Positions 33,043-42,118 are shown, counted from the stretch's first letter. The stretch: DNA of 64,000 nucleotides from Acidobacteriota bacterium (GCA_023389035.1 JAEWFC010000002.1:1-64000), one strand, 5' to 3'. A program made the numbers and translations. The notes: generated by a model from the sequence alone, not told the origin.

Positions 33043-34464
33043 ATGAACGCTAAGAATGTTTTGAATTTTGCTGCTGACCAAGGGGCGAAGTTCGTATCTG
33101 TACGATTTACAGATCTGCCGGGTGCGTGGCACCACCTCACTTATCCGATCGAGATGCTAACCGAAGATTCGTTCGAGGATGGTTTCGGCTTTGACGCCTC
33201 GAGTCTTCGCGGTTGGGCGGCGATCAACGAGTCAGACATGCTGTTGATACCCGATCCGGGCCGCTTTTGGATAGATCCGTTTTCCGACGAGACTACGATG
33301 TGTCTGATCGCAAACGTGGTCGACCCGATAACAAAGGACGGATACGGACTGGATCCGCGTTCGGTTGCCGTGCGTGCGGAAAGCTATCTTCGCTTTACGG
33401 GCGTCGCGGATACGATATTTGTTGGCCCTGAAGCTGAGTTCTTTGTATTTGACGATGTGTCGTTTCGCAACGAGCAGCATACAGCCGGGTTTTCGGTGAA
33501 TTCGGAAGAAGGGCACTGGAATACTGGCCGCACGGGAAATGAGATGTTCCCGAACAATGGTTTTCATATACGTGCCAAAGAAGGTTATGTCCCAGTCGCA
33601 CCGCTGGATACGCTGATCGATCTGAGAAACACCATCTCGAATCTGCTCGGGGAAGTTGGGATAAACGTTGAGTGTCACCATCACGAGGTCGCTACGGCAG
33701 GCCAATGCGAGATCGATTTTCGCTTTGCGAACATGCTGCACACGGCCGATAACGTGATGCTCTTTAAGTACATAGTGAAGAACACGGCGGTCGCACACGG
33801 CAAGACGGCCACGTTCATGCCGAAGCCGCTTTACGGTGACAATGGCTCTGGCATGCATGTCCATCAGTCGCTGTGGAAGGACGGCGAGCCGCTGTTTGCG
33901 GGCGATCAATACGCAGGTCTGTCGGAGATGGCAAAGTTTTACATCGGCGGCCTCCTGAAGCATGCACCGGCGCTAGTGGCTTTCGCGGCACCTACGACAA
34001 ATAGCTACAAGCGGCTGGTCCCTGGCTTCGAAGCACCGGTGAATCTGGCTTATTCAGCTCGAAACCGTTCGGCGGCGGTCCGCATCCCGATGTTCTCGTC
34101 ATCGCCGAAGGCCAAGCGGCTCGAATTCAGGCCGCCGGACCCAAGCTGCAATCCGTATATAACTTTTGCGGCATTATTAATGGCCGGGCTCGACGGCGTT
34201 CAGAACCGGATCGATCCGGGCGAACCGCTCGACAAGGACATTTACGATCTTCCGCCCGAGGAATTGAAGAATGTCCCGTCATTGCCGGGAACGCTTGATG
34301 AAGCACTCAAGGCACTTGAGGACGATCACGAATTCCTACTTAAAGGTGATGTTTTCTCGGAATTGATGATCGAGAGGTGGATACAGACGAAACGTGATAA
34401 AGAGATCACGCCGCTCCGGCTCCGTCCGCATCCGTATGAATTCGGTATGTACTACGATATTTGA
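33043..34464 (+). CDS. glnA: glutamine synthetase, type I
   Basis: A 473-residue GlnA making glutamine from glutamate, ammonia and ATP. Active-site segments are intact: GPEAEFFVFD, EVATAGQCEIDFRF, NGSGMHVHQSLW, RLVPGFEAPVNLAYSARNRS and RLEFRPPDPSCNP. The adenylylation loop KDIYDLPPEE carries the Tyr modified by GlnE in the I-beta subtype, so post-translational control is likely. GGAGAG lies just before the ATG. A sigma-54-like site and a hairpin occupy the leader. A strong terminator follows the stop, so glnA is monocistronic. Confidence 0.98.
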   Translation: MNAKNVLNFAADQGAKFVSVRFTDLPGAWHHLTYPIEMLTEDSFEDGFGFDASSLRGWAAINESDMLLIPDPGRFWIDPFSDETTMCLIANVVDPITKDGYGLDPRSVAVRAESYLRFTGVADTIFVGPEAEFFVFDDVSFRNEQHTAGFSVNSEEGHWNTGRTGNEMFPNNGFHIRAKEGYVPVAPLDTLIDLRNTISNLLGEVGINVECHHHEVATAGQCEIDFRFANMLHTADNVMLFKYIVKNTAVAHGKTATFMPKPLYGDNGSGMHVHQSLWKDGEPLFAGDQYAGLSEMAKFYIGGLLKHAPALVAFAAPTTNSYKRLVPGFEAPVNLAYSARNRSAAVRIPMFSSSPKAKRLEFRPPDPSCNPYITFAALLMAGLDGVQNRIDPGEPLDKDIYDLPPEELKNVPSLPGTLDEALKALEDDHEFLLKGDVFSELMIERWIQTKRDKEITPLRLRPHPYEFGMYYDI

Positions 34465-34481
34465 TCGTAGTTAAGATCTAT

Positions 34482-34519
34482 AGCCCGCGATCTGTGCAGA
34501 TCAGAGTCGCGGGCTTTTT
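34482..34519 (+). terminator. rho-independent terminator of glnA
   Basis: AGCCCGCGA/TCGCGGGCT (34482-34490 with 34507-34515) is followed by a T-run. Its presence shows that the next gene starts after it, not at the glnA stop. Confidence 0.85.
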
Positions 34520-34604
34520 CTATGGCCGAGACACCGCGAAGGCATCAAACTTCACGAAAGCGAGTTTATCAAGTAATATTTACCGTTGGATATCAAGAGT
34601 TTTT

Positions 34605-35147
34605 ATGAGATCAGCAGTAACACTTCTTTCTTTGGTCGGGATGGCTTGTTTCGCGGTTTCCTGTGGGGGAAGCGTCGAACAGGCTCAGGTAAATTCGAAT
34701 TCCGCGAACGTAATGGTAGTGAACGCCAACGTTCCCGCAGCCGTGAACGATGCAAATTTGTCGGTCGTGAATGGTGCACCGTTGCGTGCAGATAACAGCG
34801 ACGTGACGGTGTCGTCGCCGGTAGCCCGCCCTGCGGTTCAGACCGCACCGGAAGATTCCGAATTCACCATCCAACTCACTGACGTCGGAATCGAAACGCG
34901 GACGTTCAAAAACCATCCGCAATTAGCGAAGGTCGAAAAAAGGATCGAACCGGGAAAAGAGGTGATCAAGATCTACCTGAAAAACGGTAAGGTCGTCGAG
35001 GTGCCGGGTGATAAACTCGGCCCCATCAAAACGGAGACGAGCTCTAACATACTCGCCGCCGCGGGAGTGAAACCGCCGACTGCAGCCGCCCCGCAGAGTA
35101 CGAGCAAGGAAGAGGCGATGCGCAAGGAAAAATCCCAGGGCCAGTAG
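34605..35147 (+). CDS. small lipoprotein of unknown function
   Basis: 180 residues starting at ATG 34605 (an in-frame start at 34461 would read through the glnA terminator). The signal MRSAVTLLSLVGMACFAVSC ends in a lipobox with Cys20. A Val/Asn/Ala-rich linker (about 25-90) precedes a small conserved-looking region (TIQLTDVGIETRTFKNHPQLAKVE) with VIKIYLKNGKVVEVPGDKL. No family is assigned. It is presumably anchored to a membrane facing the periplasm. It is followed closely by a small zinc-finger-like gene and pyrF. Confidence 0.75.
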   Translation: MRSAVTLLSLVGMACFAVSCGGSVEQAQVNSNSANVMVVNANVPAAVNDANLSVVNGAPLRADNSDVTVSSPVARPAVQTAPEDSEFTIQLTDVGIETRTFKNHPQLAKVEKRIEPGKEVIKIYLKNGKVVEVPGDKLGPIKTETSSNILAAAGVKPPTAAAPQSTSKEEAMRKEKSQGQ

Positions 35148-35163
35148 GCTTTGAACCCGAAAG

Positions 35164-35451
35164 ATGGAAAAGTTCTCAATAAAATGTCCGTGCTGCGAAG
35201 CCGCGATCCTCGTCGACGCAAAGACGGGAGCTATAATTTCGTTTGAGGAGAAGAAAAAGGTCCTCGGCAGCTTCGAAGACCTTAAAGGAGAGCTTTCAAA
35301 GCAGGCGGAGCAGCGTGATCAGATATTTGCTCAGGAAATGTCTTCGATGAAAGACCGCGAGCGCCTGCTGGAGGAAAAATTTCAGGAAGCTCTGAAACGT
35401 GCCGAGGGCGACACCGGCAAGCCTTTCCGAAATCCGCTCGACATGGATTGA
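35164..35451 (+). CDS. small protein with a CPCC motif and coiled coil
   Basis: 95 residues. The N-terminus IKCPCCEAAILVDAKTGAII forms a short beta-hairpin with one CxCC pair, like half a zinc ribbon. The remainder is a charged helix (about 28-80, coiled-coil-like). A second cysteine pair is missing, so zinc would have to be shared in a dimer. Function unknown. It is 16 bases after the lipoprotein gene and 15 before pyrF, so likely co-transcribed. Confidence 0.7.
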   Translation: MEKFSIKCPCCEAAILVDAKTGAIISFEEKKKVLGSFEDLKGELSKQAEQRDQIFAQEMSSMKDRERLLEEKFQEALKRAEGDTGKPFRNPLDMD

Positions 35452-35466
35452 ATCCCGCCAGCATCA

Positions 35467-36213
35467 ATGACGCAAGCCTCGGTAAGACAGCAACTTACGG
35501 CGAATGAGCGCATCTTCGTCGCACTCGATCTAAGCACGACTGATGCCGCTCGTGAGGCGATGGCGGCGTTATCCGGCACCGGCGTCGGTTTCAAGGTCGG
35601 TTTGCAGCTTTTTACTGCGGCTGGCCCTGATATTGTACGGGAGATATCAGAGGCAGGCCATCGGGTCTTCTTGGATCTAAAGTTTCACGACATTCCAAAC
35701 ACTGTGGCATCTGCGGTCGCTGAAGCTGCGAATCTCGGCGTTTGGATGATGAATGTACACGCGCTTGGCGGCAGGGAAATGCTGACAAGGGCATCCGGAC
35801 ACTTGGGGGAAGTTTGCGACCGCCACGGTATCGATCGCCCCCGGCTGATCGGCGTGACGGTTTTAACCAGCTCCGACGACGATACGCTCTCTGCCGTCGG
35901 GGTCACTGGCGGTGTCGACGAGACGGTGATCAGGCTGGCATCGCTCGCTTCAGAGTGCGGGCTTGACGGCGTGGTCGCATCGGCCCGCGAAAGTCGAGGT
36001 ATTCGGGAAGCTATCGCAGACCGTGATTTCCTCATCGTAACTCCGGGAATTAGGCCGGCGGTCGCAACAAAGGACGATCAAAGACGTGTAACAACACCGG
36101 CGGACGCTCTTGCTGCCGGATCTGACTATCTCGTCATCGGCAGGCCCATACTAGGAGCTCCGGATCCCGCAAAAGCTTTGGCCCAGATATTGGATGAGAT
36201 CGGTGCTGCTTAA
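35467..36213 (+). CDS. pyrF: orotidine-5'-phosphate decarboxylase
   Basis: A 248-residue OMP decarboxylase (group I) that makes UMP in pyrimidine synthesis. The TIM-barrel motifs FVALDLST, GFKVGLQLF and the catalytic HRVFLDLKFHDIPNTVA (Asp-x-Lys-x-x-Asp) are present, with phosphate-binding ends LIVTPGIRP and DYLVIGRPI. It starts with ATG at 35467. Preceding small genes and the following DUF3108 gene are on the same strand. No other pyr genes are nearby. Confidence 0.96.
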   Translation: MTQASVRQQLTANERIFVALDLSTTDAAREAMAALSGTGVGFKVGLQLFTAAGPDIVREISEAGHRVFLDLKFHDIPNTVASAVAEAANLGVWMMNVHALGGREMLTRASGHLGEVCDRHGIDRPRLIGVTVLTSSDDDTLSAVGVTGGVDETVIRLASLASECGLDGVVASARESRGIREAIADRDFLIVTPGIRPAVATKDDQRRVTTPADALAAGSDYLVIGRPILGAPDPAKALAQILDEIGAA

Positions 36214-36230
36214 CGCATGACCGCAAAACG

Positions 36231-37745
36231 ATGATATTCCTGACGCGATCGCGAAATATAAGAATGGCAGGCTGCATTTACTCGTTTTTCCTGCTGGTAG
36301 TCCTTAGCTCAGCTGTCATCGGGCAGGTTGCATTGCTGCCCGCTCCTACGATGTTTCGGGTTGGCGAGCGGGTTACGTACGCGATCTCATTCGATAATTA
36401 TCCGACCGCGGGCACGGCTGAAATACAGGTCGTTTCGCGTGGCAGGCTCGGGACGAAGGACGCTGTCGAGATATCCGGCCGATTCCGTACACAAGACCTA
36501 TTTAGTGCAGCTATTCTGCTTGTGGACGAGACCGCAACGACGATCGTTGCTGCAGATTCCGGGATGCCGCTTTTCGTCAAGCGGACGAACCTCGCGTCGG
36601 GGCTTGCAAAGGAACGCACTGAGAATTACACGCTTACGCCGGCGACCGGTTACGATATGCTTTCGATGATCTACCGGATCAGGTACTCCGATACTGCCGG
36701 AGCCTTTACGCTGGTAGAAAATGGCCGTTCCTATGCCGTGACCTATGGGCCGCTGGGTGCGGAGCGAATTCAGACCGCGGCGGGAGATTTTGACAGCACG
36801 ATCATCTCGCTGCAGAGTGATTATTTTACAGAGCAGGGAATGCGGGATGTGCGGGTCAACATCGAATCCGGCGGCGACCGCGTACCGCTGATGTTTCGTG
36901 CAAAATTGCAGAATGGCGAACTAAAAGCTGCTGCCTCAAGCATTCAGAATATCGCCGCGCAAGCTGAGAACGTCCCCGTACCGGTCGTCAGCCCAACGCC
37001 TTTACCGACGCCAGTTGCAACGCCGATCCCGACCCCGGAGCCTTATATCGATAACGCCCCGTTGTCGCCGGACTTGGCTTTTGAACTCGGTGAAGTGCTG
37101 CAGTATCGGGTCACGAGCGGTGGCGTGACGGTCGGTAGTTTGGTACTTAACGCCAAAGAACGTAAGCAGATAAACGGGCTTGATACGCTGGTACTCTCGG
37201 CGGATCTTTCGGAAACCAACGCTGCGTCCGGACTAGGAAAAAACAATAAGATCACGGCCCATGTCGACCCGTTGACGCTGTTGCCGAGGCAGGTGGATAT
37301 TGGATTTACGGGGCAGCTGGCCCGTTTTTCTAGCTCGGCTATGTTCGATCCGAACAAGGGCAGCGTTACGGTCATGGGAACGCCGCCGGTCGAGGTTCCG
37401 GCAGGGACACACAGCGTTATATCGCTGATATATGCGATGCGTTCGTTCAAGATCGCACCGAGTCCTGATCCGAATAGCCCCGTAAATGATACCCGTGTGG
37501 CTGTGTTCTGGGACGGCCGTTCCCACGTGTTTTATATTCGTCCGTCGGCAGTCGAGATCCCTGACGCCACCGGCCGTGTTAAGCCTGCGGTACTTGCAAC
37601 TATCACCACTGAGAACTCGCAACTAAACCAGCTAAACTTAAAGACTTGGATCGACATTACAGACCGAAGACGGCTGCCGGTTCGGTTCACCATCGGGCCG
37701 TTTACGTTCGATCTTGAGGCGAGATCCGTCGTTCGCCCAAGCTGA
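36231..37745 (+). CDS. secreted tandem DUF3108-domain protein
   Basis: 504 residues. A signal peptide (MAGCIYSFFLLVVLSSAVIGQ, from about residue 13) is followed by two DUF3108-like beta-rich domains, about 40-235 and 285-500. They are joined by a Pro/Thr-rich linker (SPTPLPTPVATPIPTPEP). Each domain has the family pattern of VGE...Y.IS..., LPL/LPR and IYAMR-type segments. DUF3108 proteins are periplasmic and of unknown function. Duplication inside one chain is unusual but seen in related phyla. It follows pyrF by 17 bases. Confidence 0.8.
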   Translation: MIFLTRSRNIRMAGCIYSFFLLVVLSSAVIGQVALLPAPTMFRVGERVTYAISFDNYPTAGTAEIQVVSRGRLGTKDAVEISGRFRTQDLFSAAILLVDETATTIVAADSGMPLFVKRTNLASGLAKERTENYTLTPATGYDMLSMIYRIRYSDTAGAFTLVENGRSYAVTYGPLGAERIQTAAGDFDSTIISLQSDYFTEQGMRDVRVNIESGGDRVPLMFRAKLQNGELKAAASSIQNIAAQAENVPVPVVSPTPLPTPVATPIPTPEPYIDNAPLSPDLAFELGEVLQYRVTSGGVTVGSLVLNAKERKQINGLDTLVLSADLSETNAASGLGKNNKITAHVDPLTLLPRQVDIGFTGQLARFSSSAMFDPNKGSVTVMGTPPVEVPAGTHSVISLIYAMRSFKIAPSPDPNSPVNDTRVAVFWDGRSHVFYIRPSAVEIPDATGRVKPAVLATITTENSQLNQLNLKTWIDITDRRRLPVRFTIGPFTFDLEARSVVRPS

Positions 37746-37796
37746 AAAATCTCATTACAAAAATCGATCTCAGGAATTTCTCCTGATGTATTAATA

Positions 37797-37811
37797 TGAA
37801 ATTGGTTTTCA
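37797..37811. promoter_or_regulatory. Fur-box-like palindrome upstream of feoA
   Basis: TGAAATTGGTTTTCA is a 7-1-7-type inverted repeat matching TGATAATNATTATCA at ten of fourteen scored positions. It sits about 90 bases before feoA in an AT-rich leader, as expected for iron repression. Confidence 0.45.
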
Positions 37812-37897
37812 ATATCAATTCGATTACACTAGAGCTGTGTTCACGGGGCAATCTCGGGTACGCACATCTCTAAACTCAAGGGAAAATAGACTTTAAC

Positions 37898-38176
37898 GTG
37901 TTAATGGGGAACCAAACGACCAGAATAATTACGCTGGACCATCTGCCTGTCGGCCAGTCGGCATTGGTCGAATCGATCGTTGATGACGGCCCGGTGACGA
38001 AGCGGCTGATGGAGATGGGTGTGGTGCCAGGCGTGAAGGTCCGCGTGATCAAGTCGGCACCGTTCGGCGATCCGATCGAGGTTCGTCTCATGGGATACAA
38101 TCTCGCACTCAGGCGTCAGGAGGCCGCTTCGGTCGGTGTCGCTGTAAGCGAGATCGCAGAGACCGCCGCTATTTAA
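37898..38176 (+). CDS. feoA: FeoA family protein
   Basis: 90-92 residues with the SH3-like FeoA fold (ITLDHLPVGQSALVESIVDD, KRLMEMGVVPGVKVRVIKSAPFGDPIEVRLMGYNLALR). It is a cytosolic partner needed for full Fe2+ uptake by FeoB. Either GTG 37898 or ATG 37904 may start it; neither has a well-spaced ribosome site. It ends three bases before feoB. Confidence 0.93.
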   Translation: MLMGNQTTRIITLDHLPVGQSALVESIVDDGPVTKRLMEMGVVPGVKVRVIKSAPFGDPIEVRLMGYNLALRRQEAASVGVAVSEIAETAAI

Positions 38177-38179
38177 GTT

Positions 38180-40129
38180 ATGACCGAAGCGACAACGTTC
38201 GCTCTTGCGGGAAACCCGAACGCCGGTAAGACGACGCTCTTTAATACGCTTACGGGCCTTCGCCAAAAGGTCGCGAATTATCCGGGCGTTACGGTCGAAC
38301 GCAAGTCCGGTTACTGGCATTCCGGCGACAGAACGGCGGAGCTGATCGATCTGCCGGGGCTGTACAGTCTCGACGCGACGTCGATCGACGAAGAGATCGC
38401 ACGCCAAGTGCTTACCGGCGACACCACGCTGGAACACGAACCGCCTGCCGCAGTCGTTGCCGTAGTGGACGCGACAAATCTCGAACGAAATCTTTACCTC
38501 GTAACACAACTTCTCGAGCAGGAAGTGCCCGTGGTCGTTGCTCTGACGATGGTCGATCTGTTCGACAAGAGCGGGCACCAGGTCGATATTCGGCGACTTT
38601 CTGAGCGGCTTGGCGTCGCCGTGATCCCGGTAGATGCACGTACGGGCCGCGGGATCGACGAACTCGGGGCGGCTGCCTGGGAAGCCGCTGGCAAGGGAAA
38701 AATGCAGCAGGCGGATCGACCCGTGAGTAGATTTGCGGTGCTGGATACCGATAGTGCAGGCAATCCGATCTTCCGCCGCTACAAGTTCATCTCCGACATA
38801 ATTCAGGCCACCGTAAAGCATAGCGACCGCGACGCCCATCGCCGGTCTGACAAGATCGACAGCGTGCTGACGCATCCGTTCTTCGGATTGCTGATCTTGC
38901 TCTTGATACTGCTTGTGGTGTTTCAGGCGATATTTTCCTGGGCAGCGGTGCCGATGGACCTGCTAGATCAAGGCTTTGAGGCGCTCGGCTCGTCAGTACG
39001 AGACCTCCTGCCGGAAGGCATCGTGGCAGACCTCATTGTGGATGGCGTGATCGCAGGCGTCGGCGGCATTTTGATCTTTCTGCCGCAGATATTGCTGCTT
39101 TTTCTTTTTATTTCGATACTCGAGGATTCGGGTTATATGTCGCGGGCGGCGTTTTTGCTTGACAGGCTGATGAGCCGCGTAGGGCTGCACGGAAAGGCGT
39201 TTTTGCCGCTGATCAGCAGCTTTGCGTGTGCGATCCCGGGGATAATGGCCACGAGGACGATCGAGGACCGCCGCGACCGTTTTGCGACGATAATGATCGC
39301 TCCGCTGATGAGCTGTTCGGCACGACTGCCGGTCTATACGCTGATGATCGCGGCGTTCTTCACGGGCCAGACGGTCTTGGGATTCATCTCGCTCGGTGCG
39401 GTCCTGATGCTCGGAATGTACCTGCTCGGGATCGTCGCTGCGGTTGTCGTAGCCTTCGTTTTGAAGCGGACATTGCTTAAGGCACCCCCGCCGCCTTTCA
39501 TCATGGAAATGCCGCCGTACCGAATGCCAAACGTGCGTTCCGTACTGCAAAATATGTTCGAGCGGTCGTGGCTTTTTGTTAAGCGTGCGGGTACGGTCAT
39601 CCTCGCCATCTCTATCATTCTATGGGCTTTAGCGTATTTCCCGATGACCGAGCCGATCGATCCGGCCGCGGCCGAAGCGGCACGCGAAGAAGCCGCCTCC
39701 GTCAAGCTGCAAAACAGCTATGCGGGACGGCTTGGGCAGGCGATCGAGCCCGTGATCGCACCGCTAGGCTTTGATTGGAAGATCGGTGTCGCCCTGATCG
39801 CAAGCTTTGCGGCACGCGAGGTATTGGTCTCGACCTTAAGTATAATTTACAATGTCGGCGGTGATGCGGACGAAGAAAGCGAGGGCCTGATCGGTGCGAT
39901 CCGCGGAGCCACGCGGCCTGACGGCAGCACGGTCTGGACGCCTTTGACGGCCGTGACGCTGATGGTTTTCTTTGTCTTGGCGATGCAGTGTATGTCGACG
40001 GTCGCGATCGTCAGGCGTGAGACCAACTCGTGGCGGTGGACGCTGTTCATGGTCGGATATATGACCGTGCTTGCCTACGCTGCGGCGTTTCTGACGTATC
40101 AGGGTGGACGTCTGCTGGGCTTTGGTTAG
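38180..40129 (+). CDS. feoB: ferrous iron transporter FeoB
   Basis: 649 residues. The N-terminal G domain has G1 GNPNAGKT (11-18), G3 DLPG (57-60) and an unusual G4, TMVD (123-126), where Asn is normally found. A helical GDI-like linker follows, then about 8-10 membrane helices with the Gate motifs including SFACAIPGIMATR and SCSARLPVYTLM, and the C-terminal half-gate near FAAREVLVSTLSII. It imports Fe2+ across the inner membrane. It forms an operon with feoA and a small Cys-rich membrane protein. Confidence 0.97.
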   Translation: MTEATTFALAGNPNAGKTTLFNTLTGLRQKVANYPGVTVERKSGYWHSGDRTAELIDLPGLYSLDATSIDEEIARQVLTGDTTLEHEPPAAVVAVVDATNLERNLYLVTQLLEQEVPVVVALTMVDLFDKSGHQVDIRRLSERLGVAVIPVDARTGRGIDELGAAAWEAAGKGKMQQADRPVSRFAVLDTDSAGNPIFRRYKFISDIIQATVKHSDRDAHRRSDKIDSVLTHPFFGLLILLLILLVVFQAIFSWAAVPMDLLDQGFEALGSSVRDLLPEGIVADLIVDGVIAGVGGILIFLPQILLLFLFISILEDSGYMSRAAFLLDRLMSRVGLHGKAFLPLISSFACAIPGIMATRTIEDRRDRFATIMIAPLMSCSARLPVYTLMIAAFFTGQTVLGFISLGAVLMLGMYLLGIVAAVVVAFVLKRTLLKAPPPPFIMEMPPYRMPNVRSVLQNMFERSWLFVKRAGTVILAISIILWALAYFPMTEPIDPAAAEAAREEAASVKLQNSYAGRLGQAIEPVIAPLGFDWKIGVALIASFAAREVLVSTLSIIYNVGGDADEESEGLIGAIRGATRPDGSTVWTPLTAVTLMVFFVLAMQCMSTVAIVRRETNSWRWTLFMVGYMTVLAYAAAFLTYQGGRLLGFG

Positions 40130-40136
40130 GTTAATT

Positions 40137-40295
40137 ATGGACCTTCAGTTTTTATTCATCGCGGCGGTAATTGTTGCAGCCGCTGTATTTGTCGGCAGGA
40201 TGATCTTCCGGCAGGTCAGGGCATTTCGGCCGCGAGGGGCTTGCAGCACTGATTGCGGATGCTCCGCTTCGCATAGTTCAAAGCCAACCACTTGA
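40137..40295 (+). CDS. FeoB-associated Cys-rich membrane protein
   Basis: 52 residues. One transmembrane helix (FLFIAAVIVAAAVFVGRMI) is followed by a basic stretch and a C-terminal CSTDCGCS cluster. This architecture and position directly after feoB are those of the small FeoB-associated cysteine-rich (FeoC-like) proteins thought to assist or sense iron passage. The ATG at 40137 is preferred over an in-frame start inside feoB. The stop overlaps the TTG start of the next gene. Confidence 0.85.
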   Translation: MDLQFLFIAAVIVAAAVFVGRMIFRQVRAFRPRGACSTDCGCSASHSSKPTT

Positions 40296-41179
40296 GCACC
40301 GACCGCCAATTCCTCACCGCCGGCGTTCGGGCGATGTTCATGTCCACGCTTTCATTCGCACTCGCGAATGTTTTCGTCAAGCAAGTAAGCCATATTCCGG
40401 CGATGGAGGTCGTCTTTTTCCGGTGTGTGCTGGCGGCGACGTTCTGCTTGATCGGGCTTCATCGTGCGGGTGCGGATTGGAAGGGAAATAACCACGGCCT
40501 GCTGCTGATGCGTGGGATATTCGGCACGACGGCCCTCTATCTATTCTTTGTAACTGTTCAGAACATTCCGCTTGCGTCGGCGATGACTATCCAATACCTG
40601 TCGCCGATCTTCACTACGATCATCGCCATCTTCGTGCTGAAAGAGGGCGTGAAACGGCTGCAGTGGGTATTTTACGCGGTGGCGTTCGGCGGTGTTCTGC
40701 TGATCGAGAGGTTCGATCCGCGGATCTCGCTTTTCTTTCTGACACTGGGAGTTATATCGGCATTTTGCTCGGGCGTGGCATATAATCTTGTCCGTTCAAT
40801 GAAGGGCAAAGAGCATCCGCTGACGGTCGTGCTGCATTTTCAGCTGGTCGGTGTGCTGGCCGGAACTATCAGCCTTTTCTTTGATTTTCGAATGCCGATG
40901 GGCTGGGATTGGCTGTGGCTATTTCTGATCGGCGTGTTCTCGCAGCTCGGGCAAATGTTCCTGACGAACGCCCTGCAGCGAGAGGCTGTGGCGGGCGTCG
41001 CGATCGTTAATTATACGGGCCTGGTTTACGGCGTGGCGATCGGCTGGATAATCTTTGGCGAGGCACAGGGCGGCTGGGCATTTGTCGGGATGGGCCTTGT
41101 AATTATTGGGGTTGCGGCAAGCGTGCTCTACACAAAACGCGTGCAGCGGCTGGCCGCGACGCATATGACGGAAGCCTGA
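40292..41179 (+). CDS. EamA/DMT-family transporter
   Basis: 295 residues with ten predicted helices in two EamA repeats (VFVKQVSHIPAMEVVFFR in the first; GVAIVNYTGLVYGVAIGWIIFGE in the second). Members export metabolites or amino acids; the substrate is unknown. The longest frame starts with TTG overlapping the preceding stop (TTGA), which implies coupling. ATG 40334 is an alternative. It is followed by the MoaB/Mog gene one base after its stop. Confidence 0.88.
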   Translation: MSTDRQFLTAGVRAMFMSTLSFALANVFVKQVSHIPAMEVVFFRCVLAATFCLIGLHRAGADWKGNNHGLLLMRGIFGTTALYLFFVTVQNIPLASAMTIQYLSPIFTTIIAIFVLKEGVKRLQWVFYAVAFGGVLLIERFDPRISLFFLTLGVISAFCSGVAYNLVRSMKGKEHPLTVVLHFQLVGVLAGTISLFFDFRMPMGWDWLWLFLIGVFSQLGQMFLTNALQREAVAGVAIVNYTGLVYGVAIGWIIFGEAQGGWAFVGMGLVIIGVAASVLYTKRVQRLAATHMTEA

Positions 41180-41180
41180 A

Positions 41181-41663
41181 ATGAAACGAATTATCCGAGC
41201 TGTAGTGATCACCGCCAGCGATACGCGGACGCCTGAGAACGACCTTTCCGGTGACGCTCTGGCTGAGCTGTTAGAAGAATTCGGGGCGATGGTAATTGAC
41301 CGCCGGGTGGTGGCGGACGACCGCGAATCGCTGGGAGCGCTGCTCGCAGGATTTGCCGACAGCGGCGAGGTCGATCTGATAATCACGACCGGTGGGACGG
41401 GTCTTGGGCCACGTGATGTGACGCCTGAAGCGACGCTTGATGTGATAGATCGTGAGGCTCCGGGCATCGCTGAGGCGATCCGCCGTGAGACCTCTGAGCA
41501 GGCGCCCGGTGCAATGCTTTCCCGAGGCGTTGCCGGCGTCTCAGGAGCCACGCTGATCATCAATTTCCCCGGCTCACCAAAGGCCGTAGCCCAATGTTTC
41601 CAAGTAATTAGACCCGTTCTGCAGCACGCCGTCGACCTAGTCGCAGGCGACACCGCACACTGA
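41181..41663 (+). CDS. MoaB/Mog-family molybdopterin adenylyltransferase-like protein
   Basis: 160 residues of the MoaB/Mog fold that adenylylates molybdopterin before molybdenum insertion. The motif TTGGTGLGPRDVTPEAT is diagnostic, with the substrate loop SGATLIINFPGSPKAV near the C-terminus. Whether it is functionally MoaB or Mog cannot be separated here. It is the last gene of the feo-EamA string. No other moa/moe genes are present. Confidence 0.92.
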   Translation: MKRIIRAVVITASDTRTPENDLSGDALAELLEEFGAMVIDRRVVADDRESLGALLAGFADSGEVDLIITTGGTGLGPRDVTPEATLDVIDREAPGIAEAIRRETSEQAPGAMLSRGVAGVSGATLIINFPGSPKAVAQCFQVIRPVLQHAVDLVAGDTAH

Positions 41664-41667
41664 ACGC

Positions 41668-41708
41668 CGCGGGGCTGAAAATTTCCAAAATTCGCATCCA
41701 GCCCCGCG
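41668..41708. terminator. 10-bp inverted repeat behind the MoaB/Mog gene
   Basis: CGCGGGGCTG (41668-41677) and CAGCCCCGCG (41699-41708) pair perfectly around a 21-base loop. No T-run follows, so termination would need Rho or an alternative mechanism. ATCCAGCCCCGC recurs at 41760-41771. Confidence 0.4.
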
Positions 41709-41772
41709 TGTGGACGCTGATTTCTGCACGTTTAACGGCCCAGCCCTGCAATATTCAAGATCCAGCCCCGCA

Positions 41773-42118
41773 TCAACCGGCAGCATTCACCTGCATCATA
41801 ATTTCGTGCCCGATCCCTGCGAATTCCGCAGTATCCGCCGCGTACCGTTGTTTCCAGAACTTCTGTAATGTCCGGACATTATTCGGTCATTCCATCCGTG
41901 CCGATGATCACGGTCGCCTCGACCGGGTCAGTGATGTCGGTAAACTCGCGCGTGGCGATAATGCCGACCAACTCGACGGGGCCATTGGCCGATCGGAAAA
42001 TTCGTTTGAATGCCACCGTCTTAGACGGTTTTATGCTCGCGGAACGCGGTAGCCCATATCTTGCGATATGGGCTATACATATTGCGTCGTCATCGACGAC
42101 TATCTCGCACCTGTCACC
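41773..42118 (-). pseudogene. possible decayed gene (two shifted coding-like frames)
   Basis: Directly downstream of the S10 peptidase stop the minus strand has an open frame of 79 codons (41879-42118) without a usable start. It reads like protein (PVELVGIIATREFTDITD), then a stop. Shifted by one frame, a second coding-like stretch ends at 41773 (TLQKFWKQRYAADTAEFAG). Codon choice resembles neighbouring genes. A frameshifted remnant is the simplest reading. No family is recognised. A perfect 11-bp hairpin (42050-42075) lies within it. Confidence 0.3.
42050..42075. repeat. perfect 11-bp hairpin TAGCCCATATC-TTGC-GATATGGGCTA
   Basis: The stem is perfect with a four-base loop, 39 bases past the S10 peptidase stop. 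No T-run is present on either strand, so it is either an RNA-stabilising stem or a protein-binding palindrome. Confidence 0.6.

Noticed and set aside
32852..33046. 64-codon ORF between the membrane protein gene and glnA
   Set aside because: It covers an inverted repeat, a sigma-54-like element and a hairpin, and has no ribosome site.
34461..34604. N-terminal extension of the lipoprotein gene
   Set aside because: It would be read through the glnA terminator and would destroy the lipoprotein signal.
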